A stretch of DNA of 11,878 nt from the NCBI RefSeq assembly GCF_050864855.1, contig NZ_JBOZWW010000055.1, positions 1-11,878 of the forward strand, read 5' to 3'. This document shows, piece by piece, positions 1 to 7,843 of the stretch (positions within the stretch are counted from its first letter, which is position 1; each line of letters opens with the position of its first letter). This stretch comes from Cardinium hertigii_C (lineage in GTDB: Bacteria > Bacteroidota > Bacteroidia > Cytophagales > Amoebophilaceae). The notes below the pieces were generated by a model. The model did no database searches. It saw only the letters and a list, made by a program, of their open reading frames with translations, and was not told where the DNA came from. A program made the position numbers and the translations under genes.

Positions 1-1796
1 TTAGCTAGATTGGCTTGGTCTAAAAAATAGTCATGCAATCGTTTCGCTTTTGATGGCCCAATTATGCCAGCTAAGGTTGATAAAGAACTGGATTGAATCG
101 TTTTGGGGCTACCCAATTTTTCTAATAGTGCGGCTAATGTCTTGGGCCCAATACCGGGAATAGCCTTCCATGTAGACTGGAATGTACTTTTGCTACGTTG
201 TTTTCTATGAAAGGTAATGGCAAAACGGTGGGCCTCATTTCTAAGCTGTTGGAGCAGTTTGAGTGCAGAAGATTGTTTGTTCAAGTATAAGGGAAAAGGA
301 TCATTGGGAAAGTAGAGTTCTTCTAATCGTTTGGCAATGCTGATAATGGCTACTTTGCCATATATACCTAATTCCTGTAGCGCCAAAATAGCAGCATTAA
401 GTTGTCCTTTTCCACCATCTATTACAATAAGATTGGGTAATCCGGATGACTCTTTTGGTTGATAACGGCGCTTGACGATTTCATACATAGAGGCAAAATC
501 ATTGGGCCCTACCACCGTTTTAATATGATAGTGCCGATAGTCTTTTTTAGAAGGTTTGCCATCCTTAAAGCAAACCATAGCTGCTACTGGATGGGCGCCT
601 TGAATATTGGAATTGTCAAAACATTCTATCCAATAAGGTATCTCTTTTAATTTTAAATCATTTTGTAATTTTACCAGTATTAGATTGGGTTTTTCTTGAA
701 AATTAGATTTTTGATATAAAAAGTCTTTTTTACATAATAATGCATTTTGCAGTGCCAAGTCTACCAGCTTGCGCTTGTCACCCATTTTGGGCATGCTGAT
801 GGCAAAAGGGCCCATGGTTAGGTTCAGAGGTAAGTTTACTAAAACTTCTGGGGCATTACTATGGCTGCAAGAACGGAGTGCACAGATGACCAAAGGCAAT
901 AGATCTTCCATCTCCTCTTCCAATTTTTTGGTTAGCACACGATGTTGGGTAAAAGAAATCGCGCCTTGCTTAATATGCAAGTAACCTACAAAAGCATGGG
1001 TGTCATCTGAAAGAATGGCCACTACATCTAAGTCGCCCACTAGTGGATTGATCACTAAAGACTTCGCTTGGTATTGATCCAGTACCATTAGTTTTTCCTT
1101 AAACCGTTGGGCCTGTTTATAATCAAGTAGGTCTGCAGCTGCACCCATTTGTTCTTTAAATGCCTTCTTCACAGAGGCAAAATTGTTTTTAAGTAAGGCC
1201 TCTATTTGCGCTATTTCTTTTTGATAATCCGATTCATCTTGATAATTCTCGCAAGGTCCTTTGCAGTGGCCCAAATGGTAATCCAAACAAACTTTAAACT
1301 TATTTTTGGTTATATTTGCAAGGTTATAGTTGCAGGTACGAAAAGTAAATAATTTTTTAATGACCTCTAAGGTTTGTTTAATGGTGTAGGAGCTGGTAAA
1401 GGGGCCGTAGTATTTTCCCAAAGGAGGCACTGTTTTACGGGTGATGATCAGTTTAGGAAATCGATCGTTTGTAATACATAAGTAAGGATACGTTTTCCCA
1501 TCCTTTAGCAAAATATTATAGCGTGGTTGTAGTGCTTTGATGAGGTTATTTTCCAAAAGTAGCGCTTCATACTCGGAATTTAAAGCCGTATAAGCAATAG
1601 AGGCAATATGGCCCACCATCCGCTCTGTTTTTAAGTTATGTACCTTGCTAGCCGCAAAATAATCACCCACCCTTTTTTTTATATTTTTTGCTTTACCTAC
1701 ATAAATAACCTCGTCTTTTTGGTTATAGAATAGATAAATACCCGGCAAGCTGGGTAAATGTTGTATATCATTTGGGCTATAGCGTGGCGTTTCCAT
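1..1796 (-). CDS. uvrC: Excinuclease ABC subunit UvrC (C-terminus cut by window edge)
   Basis: UvrC makes the two incisions flanking a lesion in nucleotide excision repair, working with UvrA and UvrB. I translated the whole stretch: it is open for 598 codons from the ATG at 1796 to the window edge, with no stop, so only the last residues should be missing (family about 600 aa). The GIY-YIG nuclease domain opens the protein (GIYLF at residues 19-23, YVGKAKN at 32-38, R42, catalytic-type E82). Four cysteines follow at 155, 170, 178 and 182. A UVR motif lies around 215-240. The RNase H-like 3'-nuclease half shows D394, D460 and H523 in the contexts FDNSNIQG, IDGGKGQ and NEAHRF. A helix-hairpin-helix pair begins at IPGIGPK (546-552). 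It lies 22 bases after rbfA, so it is probably the last gene of a pdhB-tpiA-rbfA-uvrC transcript. Identification is secure. Confidence 0.96.
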   Translation of the reverse strand, partial: METPRYSPNDIQHLPSLPGIYLFYNQKDEVIYVGKAKNIKKRVGDYFAASKVHNLKTERMVGHIASIAYTALNSEYEALLLENNLIKALQPRYNILLKDGKTYPYLCITNDRFPKLIITRKTVPPLGKYYGPFTSSYTIKQTLEVIKKLFTFRTCNYNLANITKNKFKVCLDYHLGHCKGPCENYQDESDYQKEIAQIEALLKNNFASVKKAFKEQMGAAADLLDYKQAQRFKEKLMVLDQYQAKSLVINPLVGDLDVVAILSDDTHAFVGYLHIKQGAISFTQHRVLTKKLEEEMEDLLPLVICALRSCSHSNAPEVLVNLPLNLTMGPFAISMPKMGDKRKLVDLALQNALLCKKDFLYQKSNFQEKPNLILVKLQNDLKLKEIPYWIECFDNSNIQGAHPVAAMVCFKDGKPSKKDYRHYHIKTVVGPNDFASMYEIVKRRYQPKESSGLPNLIVIDGGKGQLNAAILALQELGIYGKVAIISIAKRLEELYFPNDPFPLYLNKQSSALKLLQQLRNEAHRFAITFHRKQRSKSTFQSTWKAIPGIGPKTLAALLEKLGSPKTIQSSSLSTLAGIIGPSKAKRLHDYFLDQANLA

Positions 1797-1818
1797 ACTG
1801 TAAAACTACAAAATCCTT

Positions 1819-2181
1819 TTATGGCTCTACAAAATTTAATTGATCTATTAAAGCAGTCACACGTGCACCTTGTCCAACTGAATGGTCGAGTATAAACTGT
1901 AAATGGGGCATTTTGTATATTTTACCAGCCATCCTTTTGCCCAATAATCTTTTAATGGTATGCTTATGGTCATTCATCTTTTTTAATAACCCTTCCTGAT
2001 CCTCATTAAGCGAAAAACTTAGGTAAACTTTTGCCAGACTTAAATCGCCGCTTACGTGAACCGTTGTAACCGATATCAACACATGACCCAACCACCTCTT
2101 GGCTTCTGTTAAAAAAAGCATACCTAGCTCTTTTTGCACCATCTTAGCGATTTGTTGTACTCTAATTACAGTTTGTACCAT
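1819..2181 (-). CDS. rbfA: 30S ribosome-binding factor RbfA
   Basis: RbfA is a small KH-fold protein that binds the immature 30S subunit near the 5' helix of 16S rRNA and assists late maturation. The N-terminus VQQIAKMVQKEL matches the family's opening helix. The C-terminal part, QFILDHSVGQGARVTALIDQL-like, matches the conserved closing segment of RbfA (basic hydrophobic strand, then D-x-S and a final helix). I chose the ATG at 2181 (MVQTVIRVQQ, 120 aa) because family members begin a few residues before the Q-x-x-IA-x-x-I/V-x-KEL helix. An in-frame ATG at 2208 would add nine residues. Either start lies inside the end of tpiA (overlap of 20 or 47 bases), which suggests translational coupling. 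No Shine-Dalgarno sequence is visible. Family assignment rests on recognised sequence pattern, not a search. Confidence 0.88.
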   Translation of the reverse strand: MVQTVIRVQQIAKMVQKELGMLFLTEAKRWLGHVLISVTTVHVSGDLSLAKVYLSFSLNEDQEGLLKKMNDHKHTIKRLLGKRMAGKIYKMPHLQFILDHSVGQGARVTALIDQLNFVEP

Positions 2182-2938
2182 CTTTTTGTTCAAGTAATGC
2201 AGTAACAATTTTCATAAAATCATCTACCCGCAGCGAAGCGCCCCCGATAAGGCCACCTGCTACATTGGGACAGTTAAATATTGCTTTGGCGTTTTGGGGA
2301 TTACAGCTGCCACCATATAGAATCGGGACATTTTTACTGCCATATTGGTGCCATAAGATTTCTTTTATAAAGCTGTGCATTGCTTCAATCACTTCTAAGG
2401 AGGCCACTTCTCCTGTACCAATGGCCCAAACAGGTTCGTATGCAATACCTACTTTTTCTATTTCCGTAATGCCATCTAAACTTTCCTCTATCTGTTGTTG
2501 CACTACTGCTTTATGTCTGCCATTTCTGCGGTCCTTCAAACTTTCTCCACAGCAAAGAAAGGGTTGCATCCCTTGTTCTAATACTCTTTTAACTTTTTTA
2601 CCTAAAAGTAAATGATCTTCTTTTTGATAGACTCTTCGTTCACTATGGCCAATTAGTACGCTACCTACCCCTATATCGGCCAGCATGGCCGCAGATACTT
2701 CTCCCGTAAAAGCACCTTCTGGCTCGTGGTGGCAATTTTGGGCGGCTAACTGAATAAAGGTTGAACCATTTAGCAACGTCCTTATAGCTGGTAAGTGCAC
2801 AAAAGCAGGCGCAATACATAACGCCAATGAACCGCTATCTATGGCCTCTAATTGAGGCAACAAATGTTGCATAAAAAAAGTGGCTTCTTCTATGGTTTTG
2901 TACATTTTCCAATTGCCTATAAGGTACTTTTTGTCCAT
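2162..2938 (-). CDS. tpiA: Triosephosphate isomerase
   Basis: This cytosolic TIM-barrel enzyme interconverts dihydroxyacetone phosphate and glyceraldehyde 3-phosphate in glycolysis. At 258 aa it has the usual length. The catalytic set is intact: N9 and K11 in GNWKM, electrophile H98 in IGHSERR, and catalytic base E168 in YEPVWAIGTG, where residues 171-176 form the mobile loop 6. The phosphate-binding segments YGGS (208-211) and GGLIGGASL (228-236) are present. The ATG at 2938 is right because the protein begins directly with the first beta strand (KKYLIGNWK). It starts 10 bases after the pdhB stop and its end overlaps rbfA, so it sits in the middle of a compact transcript. The leader (GATCAAAA before ATG) has no Shine-Dalgarno sequence. 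Nothing looks degraded. Confidence 0.97.
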   Translation of the reverse strand: MDKKYLIGNWKMYKTIEEATFFMQHLLPQLEAIDSGSLALCIAPAFVHLPAIRTLLNGSTFIQLAAQNCHHEPEGAFTGEVSAAMLADIGVGSVLIGHSERRVYQKEDHLLLGKKVKRVLEQGMQPFLCCGESLKDRRNGRHKAVVQQQIEESLDGITEIEKVGIAYEPVWAIGTGEVASLEVIEAMHSFIKEILWHQYGSKNVPILYGGSCNPQNAKAIFNCPNVAGGLIGGASLRVDDFMKIVTALLEQKDGTNCN

Positions 2939-2948
2939 TTTTGATCGA

Positions 2949-3929
2949 TTACGTTAAATATAATACTTGCTTTAGTGCCGCCACTGTTTTGGCTACATTG
3001 GGTAAAATGGCCTCTATTAATGTAGGCGCATAGGGCAACGGTACATCCAGACTATTTACTTTTTGAATCGGTGCATCTAGATAGTCAAAAGCATGCTTTT
3101 GTACTTGGTAAGCTATTTCAGAGGCAATAGAGGCCAGTGGCCAGGCTTCTTCTAAAACTACCAAGCGGTTGGTTTTTTTTACGGACTGAATAATGGTAGA
3201 TAAGTCCAATGGGCGGACGGTACGTAAATCAATTAATTCTACTGATATACCTTGCTTTTTCATGACAGTTGTGGCTTCATTGGCTACTTTTATCATTTTA
3301 CCAAAAGAGACCAACGTTACATCGTTTCCCATTGCTATCAAATGGGCTTTACCGATTGGGAGCAAATAGGTTTCTGGAGGCAGCTTTCCTAAGTCACCAT
3401 ACATTAACTCTGATTCCATGAATATAACTGGATCATCATCTCTAATGGCACTTTTGAGCAATCCTTTTGCATCATAAGGATTAGAAGGCACTACTACTTT
3501 TAGCCCTGGACAGTTTGCATACCAATTTTCAAAATTTTGAGAATGTTGGACACTTAACATACCGGCATTACCAGTTGGTCCTCTGAATACAATAGGCACA
3601 TGGTATTGACCACCAGACATAGCATACATCTTAGCAGCTCCGTTCACAATCTGATCTATGGCTACTAAGGAAAAATTAAAAGTCATAAATTCTATAATCG
3701 GACGCAAGCCATTCATAGCTGCACCAATACCTAGCCCTGTAAAACCTAGTTCGCTAATAGGGGTATCTATAACCCTTGTGGGGCCAAAATGTTCCAACAT
3801 ACCTTGGCTGACTTTATAGGCCCCATTATATGAGGCTACCTCTTCACCCATTAAAAAGACCATTTCATCTCTTTGCATTTCTTCTATCATTGCTTCTCGC
3901 AATGCTTCTCTAAATTGTATGGTCCGCAT
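2949..3929 (-). CDS. pdhB: Pyruvate dehydrogenase E1 component, beta subunit
   Basis: E1 beta pairs with E1 alpha to form the thiamin-diphosphate-dependent decarboxylase of the pyruvate dehydrogenase complex, which makes acetyl-CoA. The 326-aa length is standard. The protein opens with the family pattern REALREAM and GEEVASYNGAYKV. E60 in DTPISELGFTGLG is the residue that activates the thiamin aminopyrimidine, and H129 in SVQHSQ is the conserved active-site histidine. RGPTGNAG (116-123) and the C-terminal transketolase-C domain (EEAWPLASIASEIA) follow. The related 2-oxoisovalerate dehydrogenase beta subunit is the main alternative, but the E1 beta pattern fits PDH better. E1 alpha, E2 and E3 are not in the window, so this subunit is separated from its partners. 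The bases AGGAG directly abut the ATG with no spacer, too close to work as a normal Shine-Dalgarno site. tpiA follows after 10 bases. Confidence 0.93.
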   Translation of the reverse strand: MRTIQFREALREAMIEEMQRDEMVFLMGEEVASYNGAYKVSQGMLEHFGPTRVIDTPISELGFTGLGIGAAMNGLRPIIEFMTFNFSLVAIDQIVNGAAKMYAMSGGQYHVPIVFRGPTGNAGMLSVQHSQNFENWYANCPGLKVVVPSNPYDAKGLLKSAIRDDDPVIFMESELMYGDLGKLPPETYLLPIGKAHLIAMGNDVTLVSFGKMIKVANEATTVMKKQGISVELIDLRTVRPLDLSTIIQSVKKTNRLVVLEEAWPLASIASEIAYQVQKHAFDYLDAPIQKVNSLDVPLPYAPTLIEAILPNVAKTVAALKQVLYLT

Positions 3930-3966
3930 CTCCTAGTATTTTATATAAATAAATCAAATCATTTTT

Positions 3967-4010
3967 ATGAAAGATAGGGCGCGTCTAGTAAAAAACAGTA
4001 CATCTTTCAT
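3967..4010. repeat. Inverted repeat between cdaA and pdhB
   Basis: ATGAAAGAT at 3967-3975 and ATCTTTCAT at 4002-4010 are perfect 9-base inverted copies separated by 26 bases. The pair starts 15 bases after the cdaA stop in the 95-base gap before pdhB. A run of T does not follow on the minus strand, so it is not a standard Rho-independent terminator. It could be an RNA stem-loop limiting readthrough or a binding site in front of pdhB, or chance in AT-rich DNA. Confidence 0.35.
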
Positions 4011-4024
4011 CTGTATCCAGGATT

Positions 4025-4816
4025 TCAATCCTTACTGATATAATCCTTTAGCGTACTTCTAATTTCTTGAGCAGATAGGTTATTTTCCATTGTGCCCTTT
4101 CTCGCTATGGATATTTGACCCGATTCTTCTGAAACGATTAAAACCAGCGCGTCTGTGATTTCACTAAGTCCAACGCCTGCTTTATGGCGCAATCCAAAAC
4201 AAGCAGAGATATTTCCATTTTCAGTCACGGGTAAAATGCACCTTGCTGCTACGATCTTATTGCTATGAATGATCACTGCACCATCATGCAATGGACTATC
4301 TTTGTTGAAGATCGCAATCAATAATCGAGCAGAAACTACAGCGTTAATCAAATCTCCAGATTCTTCATAGTATCTAAGATCTCCATCTTTTGTAAAAACG
4401 ATTAGCGCACCTGTGTTGCTTCCACCTAATGTTTGAACCGCTTTTACCACTGGTGTTACATCTACTTCGGTCTTTTTATCCCTCCACCACGGAATCATTT
4501 GTATCATCATGGCTTTGCTGCCCAAAAGACTTTTTCCGATGCTAAATAAAAAATGTCGAATCTCTCTTTGAAATAAAATAATCGGAACAATAGGGCTTGT
4601 AAATATGCTTAAAATAGATGCCAACAGTTTAATATCTAGCGTTTGAGCCATCCGGTAAAAGAGATGTACCATACATAAACCCAACATACTCTTTTCCGCT
4701 ACGCTCCCCTTAAAAAATGTATATACCCAATAGATGAAGCAACCCACTAGTACCATATCCGTCATAAGGGTAAAACGGATGTCCCTAATTTCAAAATATA
4801 ATGGGTTAAATAGCAT
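4025..4816 (-). CDS. cdaA: Membrane diadenylate cyclase, CdaA/DacA type
   Basis: CdaA condenses two ATP into the second messenger c-di-AMP. The 263-aa protein has the CdaA plan. Three hydrophobic segments lie near residues 17-36, 43-57 and 64-82, followed by the family signature LFQREIRHFL at 81-90. A linker then leads to the DisA_N cyclase domain at about 110-245. Within it, GALIVF (136-141), the DGA motif (D168-G169-A170) and SEESG (219-223) are present. The RHR motif reads G-L-R-H-K (198-202) instead of the common G-T-R-H-R, so the last arginine is lysine and the threonine is leucine; activity is likely but not certain. The ATG at 4816 fits the family's start just before the first membrane segment. 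No CdaR or GlmM partner is adjacent. It is followed by pdhB after 95 bases and preceded by a 260-base spacer, so it probably has its own promoter. Confidence 0.92.
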   Translation of the reverse strand: MLFNPLYFEIRDIRFTLMTDMVLVGCFIYWVYTFFKGSVAEKSMLGLCMVHLFYRMAQTLDIKLLASILSIFTSPIVPIILFQREIRHFLFSIGKSLLGSKAMMIQMIPWWRDKKTEVDVTPVVKAVQTLGGSNTGALIVFTKDGDLRYYEESGDLINAVVSARLLIAIFNKDSPLHDGAVIIHSNKIVAARCILPVTENGNISACFGLRHKAGVGLSEITDALVLIVSEESGQISIARKGTMENNLSAQEIRSTLKDYISKD

Positions 4817-5076
4817 GCCTTAAATATTTTTTACATTCAAAGTCAAAATAATTTGCATAGAATGGATGTATAGAAATATACAAGCCAGTATGATGCGTAA
4901 GTTTTTTAACCAATTTTATGCTAAAAAGTAATTTTTTTACTTTAAAGGTAAACTTAAAATAAACCTAAAATATATAAAAAATATATTAATGATAAATTAT
5001 TGGTCTAGATGCTGGAAGCCTCTGTGGCCTACATGGGTTTGGTTTTGTTCCTTTTGTTTTACTAGATTTGTGACCG
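4817..5076. other. AT-rich intergenic spacer between nadK and cdaA
   Basis: No coding region is visible in these 260 bases on either strand. The part nearest cdaA (4817-4990) is very AT-rich and must carry any cdaA promoter, but I cannot find a convincing TTG plus TAnnTTTG pair. AAAGTAA (4925-4931) and TTACTTT (4937-4943) form a 7-base stem with a five-T loop, and on the minus strand it is followed by further T residues. It could weakly terminate nadK transcription, though it holds only one G:C pair and lies about 130 bases past the nadK stop. Confidence 0.4.
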
Positions 5077-5955
5077 CTATTGTTTTCTAGCATCCAATCC
5101 CCAATACAACTTTTCACGCAATACATCAAAAATAGTTGTCTCACTAAACTGGACCAGTTTCAATACAAAGGGCGCTTTTTTAACTATAAGTTCTTCTTGC
5201 ATAGTGATTGGGATAGTCCTTCCATCTATGGCTACCAGCATATCTTTTTTATTATCGCGCCTCACTACGAAACTTAATAGCGCGCTATCAGCCACAACCA
5301 ATGGCCGTAGTGCCAAATTATGGGGACTGATAGGCGTAATCACCAAGCTATTTGAACTAGTCAATACAATAGGGCCTGCGCAACTCAACGAATAGGCTGT
5401 AGAACCTGTAGGGGTAGCAATAATCAACCCATCTGCCCGATACGTAGTAATAAATTGCCCATCTATATAGCCATCAATGGTTAGTAAATTAACTTTATCT
5501 CGTTTCACCAGTGCTATTTCATTCAATGCAAAAGCAATCGGCACATCTGAACCATATAAGGCCAAAAGGATCCGCTCTTCTAGGGTATACTCCCCTTTAA
5601 AGAAAGCTACTAATCCCGCAATGGCCTCTGCTTGGGTAGCCCTAGTTAAAAACCCCAAACTACCTGTATGGATACCCAATAAAGGAATGGCATGGTTTTT
5701 AAGATAATGGGTAGTTTCTAGAAAAGTTCCATCTCCCCCTAAACTTATGATCAATTCTAAATCTAATTGTAGATTTAACTGCGTTAAATCGAAAAGGAGT
5801 AGTTGGTTTAGCGAAACGATAGATGTATCTAATAACTCAGCTAAAGTGCTAGAAATCATTATCCGTTTTTGGTATATTTCTGCTAAAGTGACCACTCTCT
5901 TTAAAAAATCTAGGCCAACTGGACAGATTTTTCTGCTATGTATGGCAATTGACAT
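5077..5955 (-). CDS. nadK: NAD kinase (ATP-NAD kinase)
   Basis: NAD kinase phosphorylates NAD to NADP, the only route to NADP(H). Counting from the ATG at 5955, the 292-aa protein has the family motifs in order. GGDGT is at 73-77, with the catalytic Asp. GIHTGSLGFL begins near 94, NEIALVKRD lies near 145, and an ADG triplet (174-176) precedes TPTGSTAYSLS (181-191). CAGP and ITPISPH follow, then the C-terminal beta sandwich with a VAIDGR segment. The reading frame extends 15 bases upstream to a TTG at 5970, but the family normally starts with a strand like MSIAIHSR, so the ATG at 5955 is preferred. It sits 69 bases after the small FtsB-like gene, with a possible weak terminator between them. 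Length and motifs are complete. Confidence 0.95.
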   Translation of the reverse strand: MSIAIHSRKICPVGLDFLKRVVTLAEIYQKRIMISSTLAELLDTSIVSLNQLLLFDLTQLNLQLDLELIISLGGDGTFLETTHYLKNHAIPLLGIHTGSLGFLTRATQAEAIAGLVAFFKGEYTLEERILLALYGSDVPIAFALNEIALVKRDKVNLLTIDGYIDGQFITTYRADGLIIATPTGSTAYSLSCAGPIVLTSSNSLVITPISPHNLALRPLVVADSALLSFVVRRDNKKDMLVAIDGRTIPITMQEELIVKKAPFVLKLVQFSETTIFDVLREKLYWGLDARKQ

Positions 5956-5984
5956 GAAGCTATTATACAAGATTTAAATGTTAT

Positions 5985-6008
5985 CAAAAACAGCTAAAAA
6001 ATTTAGCT
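5985..6008 (-). terminator. Possible weak Rho-independent terminator after the ftsB-like gene
   Basis: AGCTAAA (5992-5998) and TTTAGCT (6002-6008) are exact inverted copies around a three-base loop. Read on the minus strand the stem is followed, after one G, by five T (5986-5990). It starts 16 bases past the stop codon of the FtsB-like gene and ends just before nadK. The stem has only two G:C pairs, so termination would be weak, and readthrough into nadK is likely. Confidence 0.35.
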
Positions 6009-6024
6009 ATGCGTTTCCTCATCC

Positions 6025-6330
6025 CTATGCTGGTATAATAACGTATAAATCTTCTTGCTCGCGCTTCATATAGTATTTTTCACGAGCAAGCTGCTCTAAA
6101 AAATCAGGATTAGAGGCAAGCTCTTTTTTTGCTTTTTTAATCTTTTGAATCTGAAAAGTGTAGTCTGCCGCATCTATTTGCAATTTTTTCCAACGTTTGT
6201 ACAAACTATATTGTACAAATATATTTTGATAATCAAAAAACAACATCCATATTGTAAAAAATAAGATCGAAATAAAATAGAAATTTAACCATACTTTTTT
6301 AGTAGGCCATATTGTAGTTTTGTAGTTCAT
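6025..6330 (-). CDS. FtsB/DivIC-like septum formation initiator protein
   Basis: A 101-aa bitopic membrane protein of the septum formation initiator family, whose FtsB/DivIC members bridge early and late divisome proteins with FtsL and FtsQ/DivIB. After a basic N-terminus (about 1-12) comes one hydrophobic helix (about 13-32). A charged stretch likely to form a coiled coil follows (about 38-70, many K, Q and L). The closing segment, LAREKYYMKREQEDLYVI (81-98), matches the family ending in which a Y-x-MK-x-x-x-E-D-x-Y-V-I pattern follows the coiled coil. That C-terminal signature is the main basis for the call. The ATG at 6330 is the only sensible start. It lies 163 bases after rmuC. I give no symbol because FtsB and FtsL-type proteins are hard to tell apart at this length. 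Confidence 0.82.
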   Translation of the reverse strand: MNYKTTIWPTKKVWLNFYFISILFFTIWMLFFDYQNIFVQYSLYKRWKKLQIDAADYTFQIQKIKKAKKELASNPDFLEQLAREKYYMKREQEDLYVIIPA

Positions 6331-6352
6331 AATAAGTCCTTAAAAATCTTTA

Positions 6353-6365
6353 CCCTAAAATAGGG
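6353..6365. repeat. Short hairpin in the leader of the ftsB-like gene
   Basis: CCCTA (6353-6357) and TAGGG (6361-6365) pair perfectly around a three-base loop, 22 bases before the ATG at 6330. The next T run on the minus strand is several bases away, so it is a poor terminator for rmuC. It may be a leader stem-loop. The rest of the 163-base rmuC to ftsB-like gap shows no gene. Confidence 0.3.
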
Positions 6366-6493
6366 CAATAATTTTGGAGCAATGGCCGGGGTGATTACTA
6401 AGTTTTAAATAGCAAAACCAACCCAATATTTTCCTTAACACAAAGGCATACCCGTTTAACTACTATGGTTTAGACCGATGGTTCGATGATTTT

Positions 6494-7780
6494 TTAGTTT
6501 TCTTTGGTTCTATCTATCAGTTTTTGATCTAAGACTTTACTAGTGCGTGCACCTAATTGTTTCATTTTCTCTGCTCTAGATACCAAACTTCCCTTTCCAT
6601 CATATAGTTTTTTAGTAGCTTCTAGGAAGTTTTTTTGTGTTAAATCCAATTGTCGACCTATATTTTTAACATCTTCTATAAACGCAACAAATTTATCATA
6701 TAAGGCCCCACCTTGGGTGGCAATTTCTAAAGCATTTTGATTTTGATAGGCTTGTCTCCATAAATTTGCAATCGTACGGAGAGTGGCTATTAAATTCGAT
6801 GGTGATACAATAACAATATTGCGTTCATAGGCTTCATTAAATAGCATGACTTCTTCTTGAACCGCTAGTGCAAATGCTGGCTCAATGGGTATAAACATTA
6901 AAACAAAGTCTAACCCTTGAAGGTTGTAAAGTGATTGATAGCGCTTCTCGCTTAGTATTTTAATATGGCGTCTAATAGAGTGAATGTGTTGTTTAAGATG
7001 AAAAGCTTGTTCCGAGGGATGCGCGTTGTTAAAAAACTGTTCATAATGCGTTAAAGATACTTTTGCATCAATGATAATATTTCGACCTTCTGGTAGATTA
7101 ATGATTACATCTGGCTGCAATCTTTGTCCATCTTCTGTAGTAATAGAGGGTTGTATGACATATTCTCTATTTTTAACCAATCCAGATTGGGCAAGAATAT
7201 TTTCCAAAATAAACTCACCCCATCCTCCTTGTAATTTTGTATTTCCTTTCAGTGCCTTGGTGAGCCCTTCTGCTTCTTTTGTGATTTTTAGATTGAGGTC
7301 ATGGAGTTGTTTTAGCTCTGTCCGTAAAGCCACATTTCTTTCCAAACTTTCTTGGTTGTATTGCGTTACCTGCTGAGAAAATCCCTTAATTTTTTCGCTA
7401 AGTGGTGTCAACAACTGTTCCATTTGGCGTTGACTCTGGTCTGAAAAATTTTTACTTTTTTCTTCTAATAGTTCATGTGCTAAGTTTTTAAAATGGATGG
7501 TCAGCTGCTTTTGAAGTTGTTCTACAGATTGTCCTTGTTCGGCTATTTTTTCCTCTAAATAGTGGGTATGGGCGTGTGAAGTTGCTAGCTCTTTACTAAT
7601 ATGCAGATATTTTTCTTGTAATGTGTTAGATTGATATTGGCATGCTTCTAAATGTTTTTCGAGATTGGAAATTGTATTTTGCAAAGTTGAAATGGTTACT
7701 TTGCTTAGGATCTTTGCCACCCACCATCCGATGGTTAAACCAATAAGCGCTGTAGCAATAAAGTAGATTAAGAACGACAT
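6494..7780 (-). CDS. rmuC: DNA recombination protein RmuC homologue
   Basis: RmuC proteins are membrane-anchored, predicted nuclease-like proteins; in E. coli loss of rmuC affects recombination at inverted repeats, but the biochemical activity is not established. From the ATG at 7780 the protein is 428 aa. One membrane helix opens it (MSFLIYFIATALIGLTIGWW). A long coiled coil rich in Q, E, K and L follows, to about residue 150. The RmuC domain comes next, with LQGGWGEFILENIL and then a PD-(D/E)xK-like pair: QPDVII, and about 13 residues later IIDAKVS. I prefer 7780 because E. coli RmuC has a single N-terminal helix followed at once by coiled coil. An in-frame ATG at 7843 would add 21 hydrophobic residues and a second helix. 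It stands where rplC would be expected in Bacteroidota, 195 to 258 bases after rpsJ. Confidence 0.93.
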   Translation of the reverse strand: MSFLIYFIATALIGLTIGWWVAKILSKVTISTLQNTISNLEKHLEACQYQSNTLQEKYLHISKELATSHAHTHYLEEKIAEQGQSVEQLQKQLTIHFKNLAHELLEEKSKNFSDQSQRQMEQLLTPLSEKIKGFSQQVTQYNQESLERNVALRTELKQLHDLNLKITKEAEGLTKALKGNTKLQGGWGEFILENILAQSGLVKNREYVIQPSITTEDGQRLQPDVIINLPEGRNIIIDAKVSLTHYEQFFNNAHPSEQAFHLKQHIHSIRRHIKILSEKRYQSLYNLQGLDFVLMFIPIEPAFALAVQEEVMLFNEAYERNIVIVSPSNLIATLRTIANLWRQAYQNQNALEIATQGGALYDKFVAFIEDVKNIGRQLDLTQKNFLEATKKLYDGKGSLVSRAEKMKQLGARTSKVLDQKLIDRTKEN

Positions 7781-7843
7781 GGCGATCAAAAATAGAAAAA
7801 GATAAAAGCATACTATAAAAAGCTGCAAAAAGCCTATGCTCAA

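Noticed and set aside
5956..5970. TTG start adding five residues to NAD kinase
   Set aside because: The ATG at 5955 gives the family-like N-terminus, and no ribosome binding site favours the TTG.
6317..6331. The 15-base word GTTTTGTAGTTCATA occurs here and again at 11688-11702
   Set aside because: Two copies of an AT-rich 15-mer in nearly 12 kb can arise by chance; the flanks do not match and one copy overlaps a start codon.
6480..6486. GGTTCGA, like a tRNA T-arm core
   Set aside because: The following bases do not complete a T-stem, and no acceptor stem or anticodon arm can be built around it.
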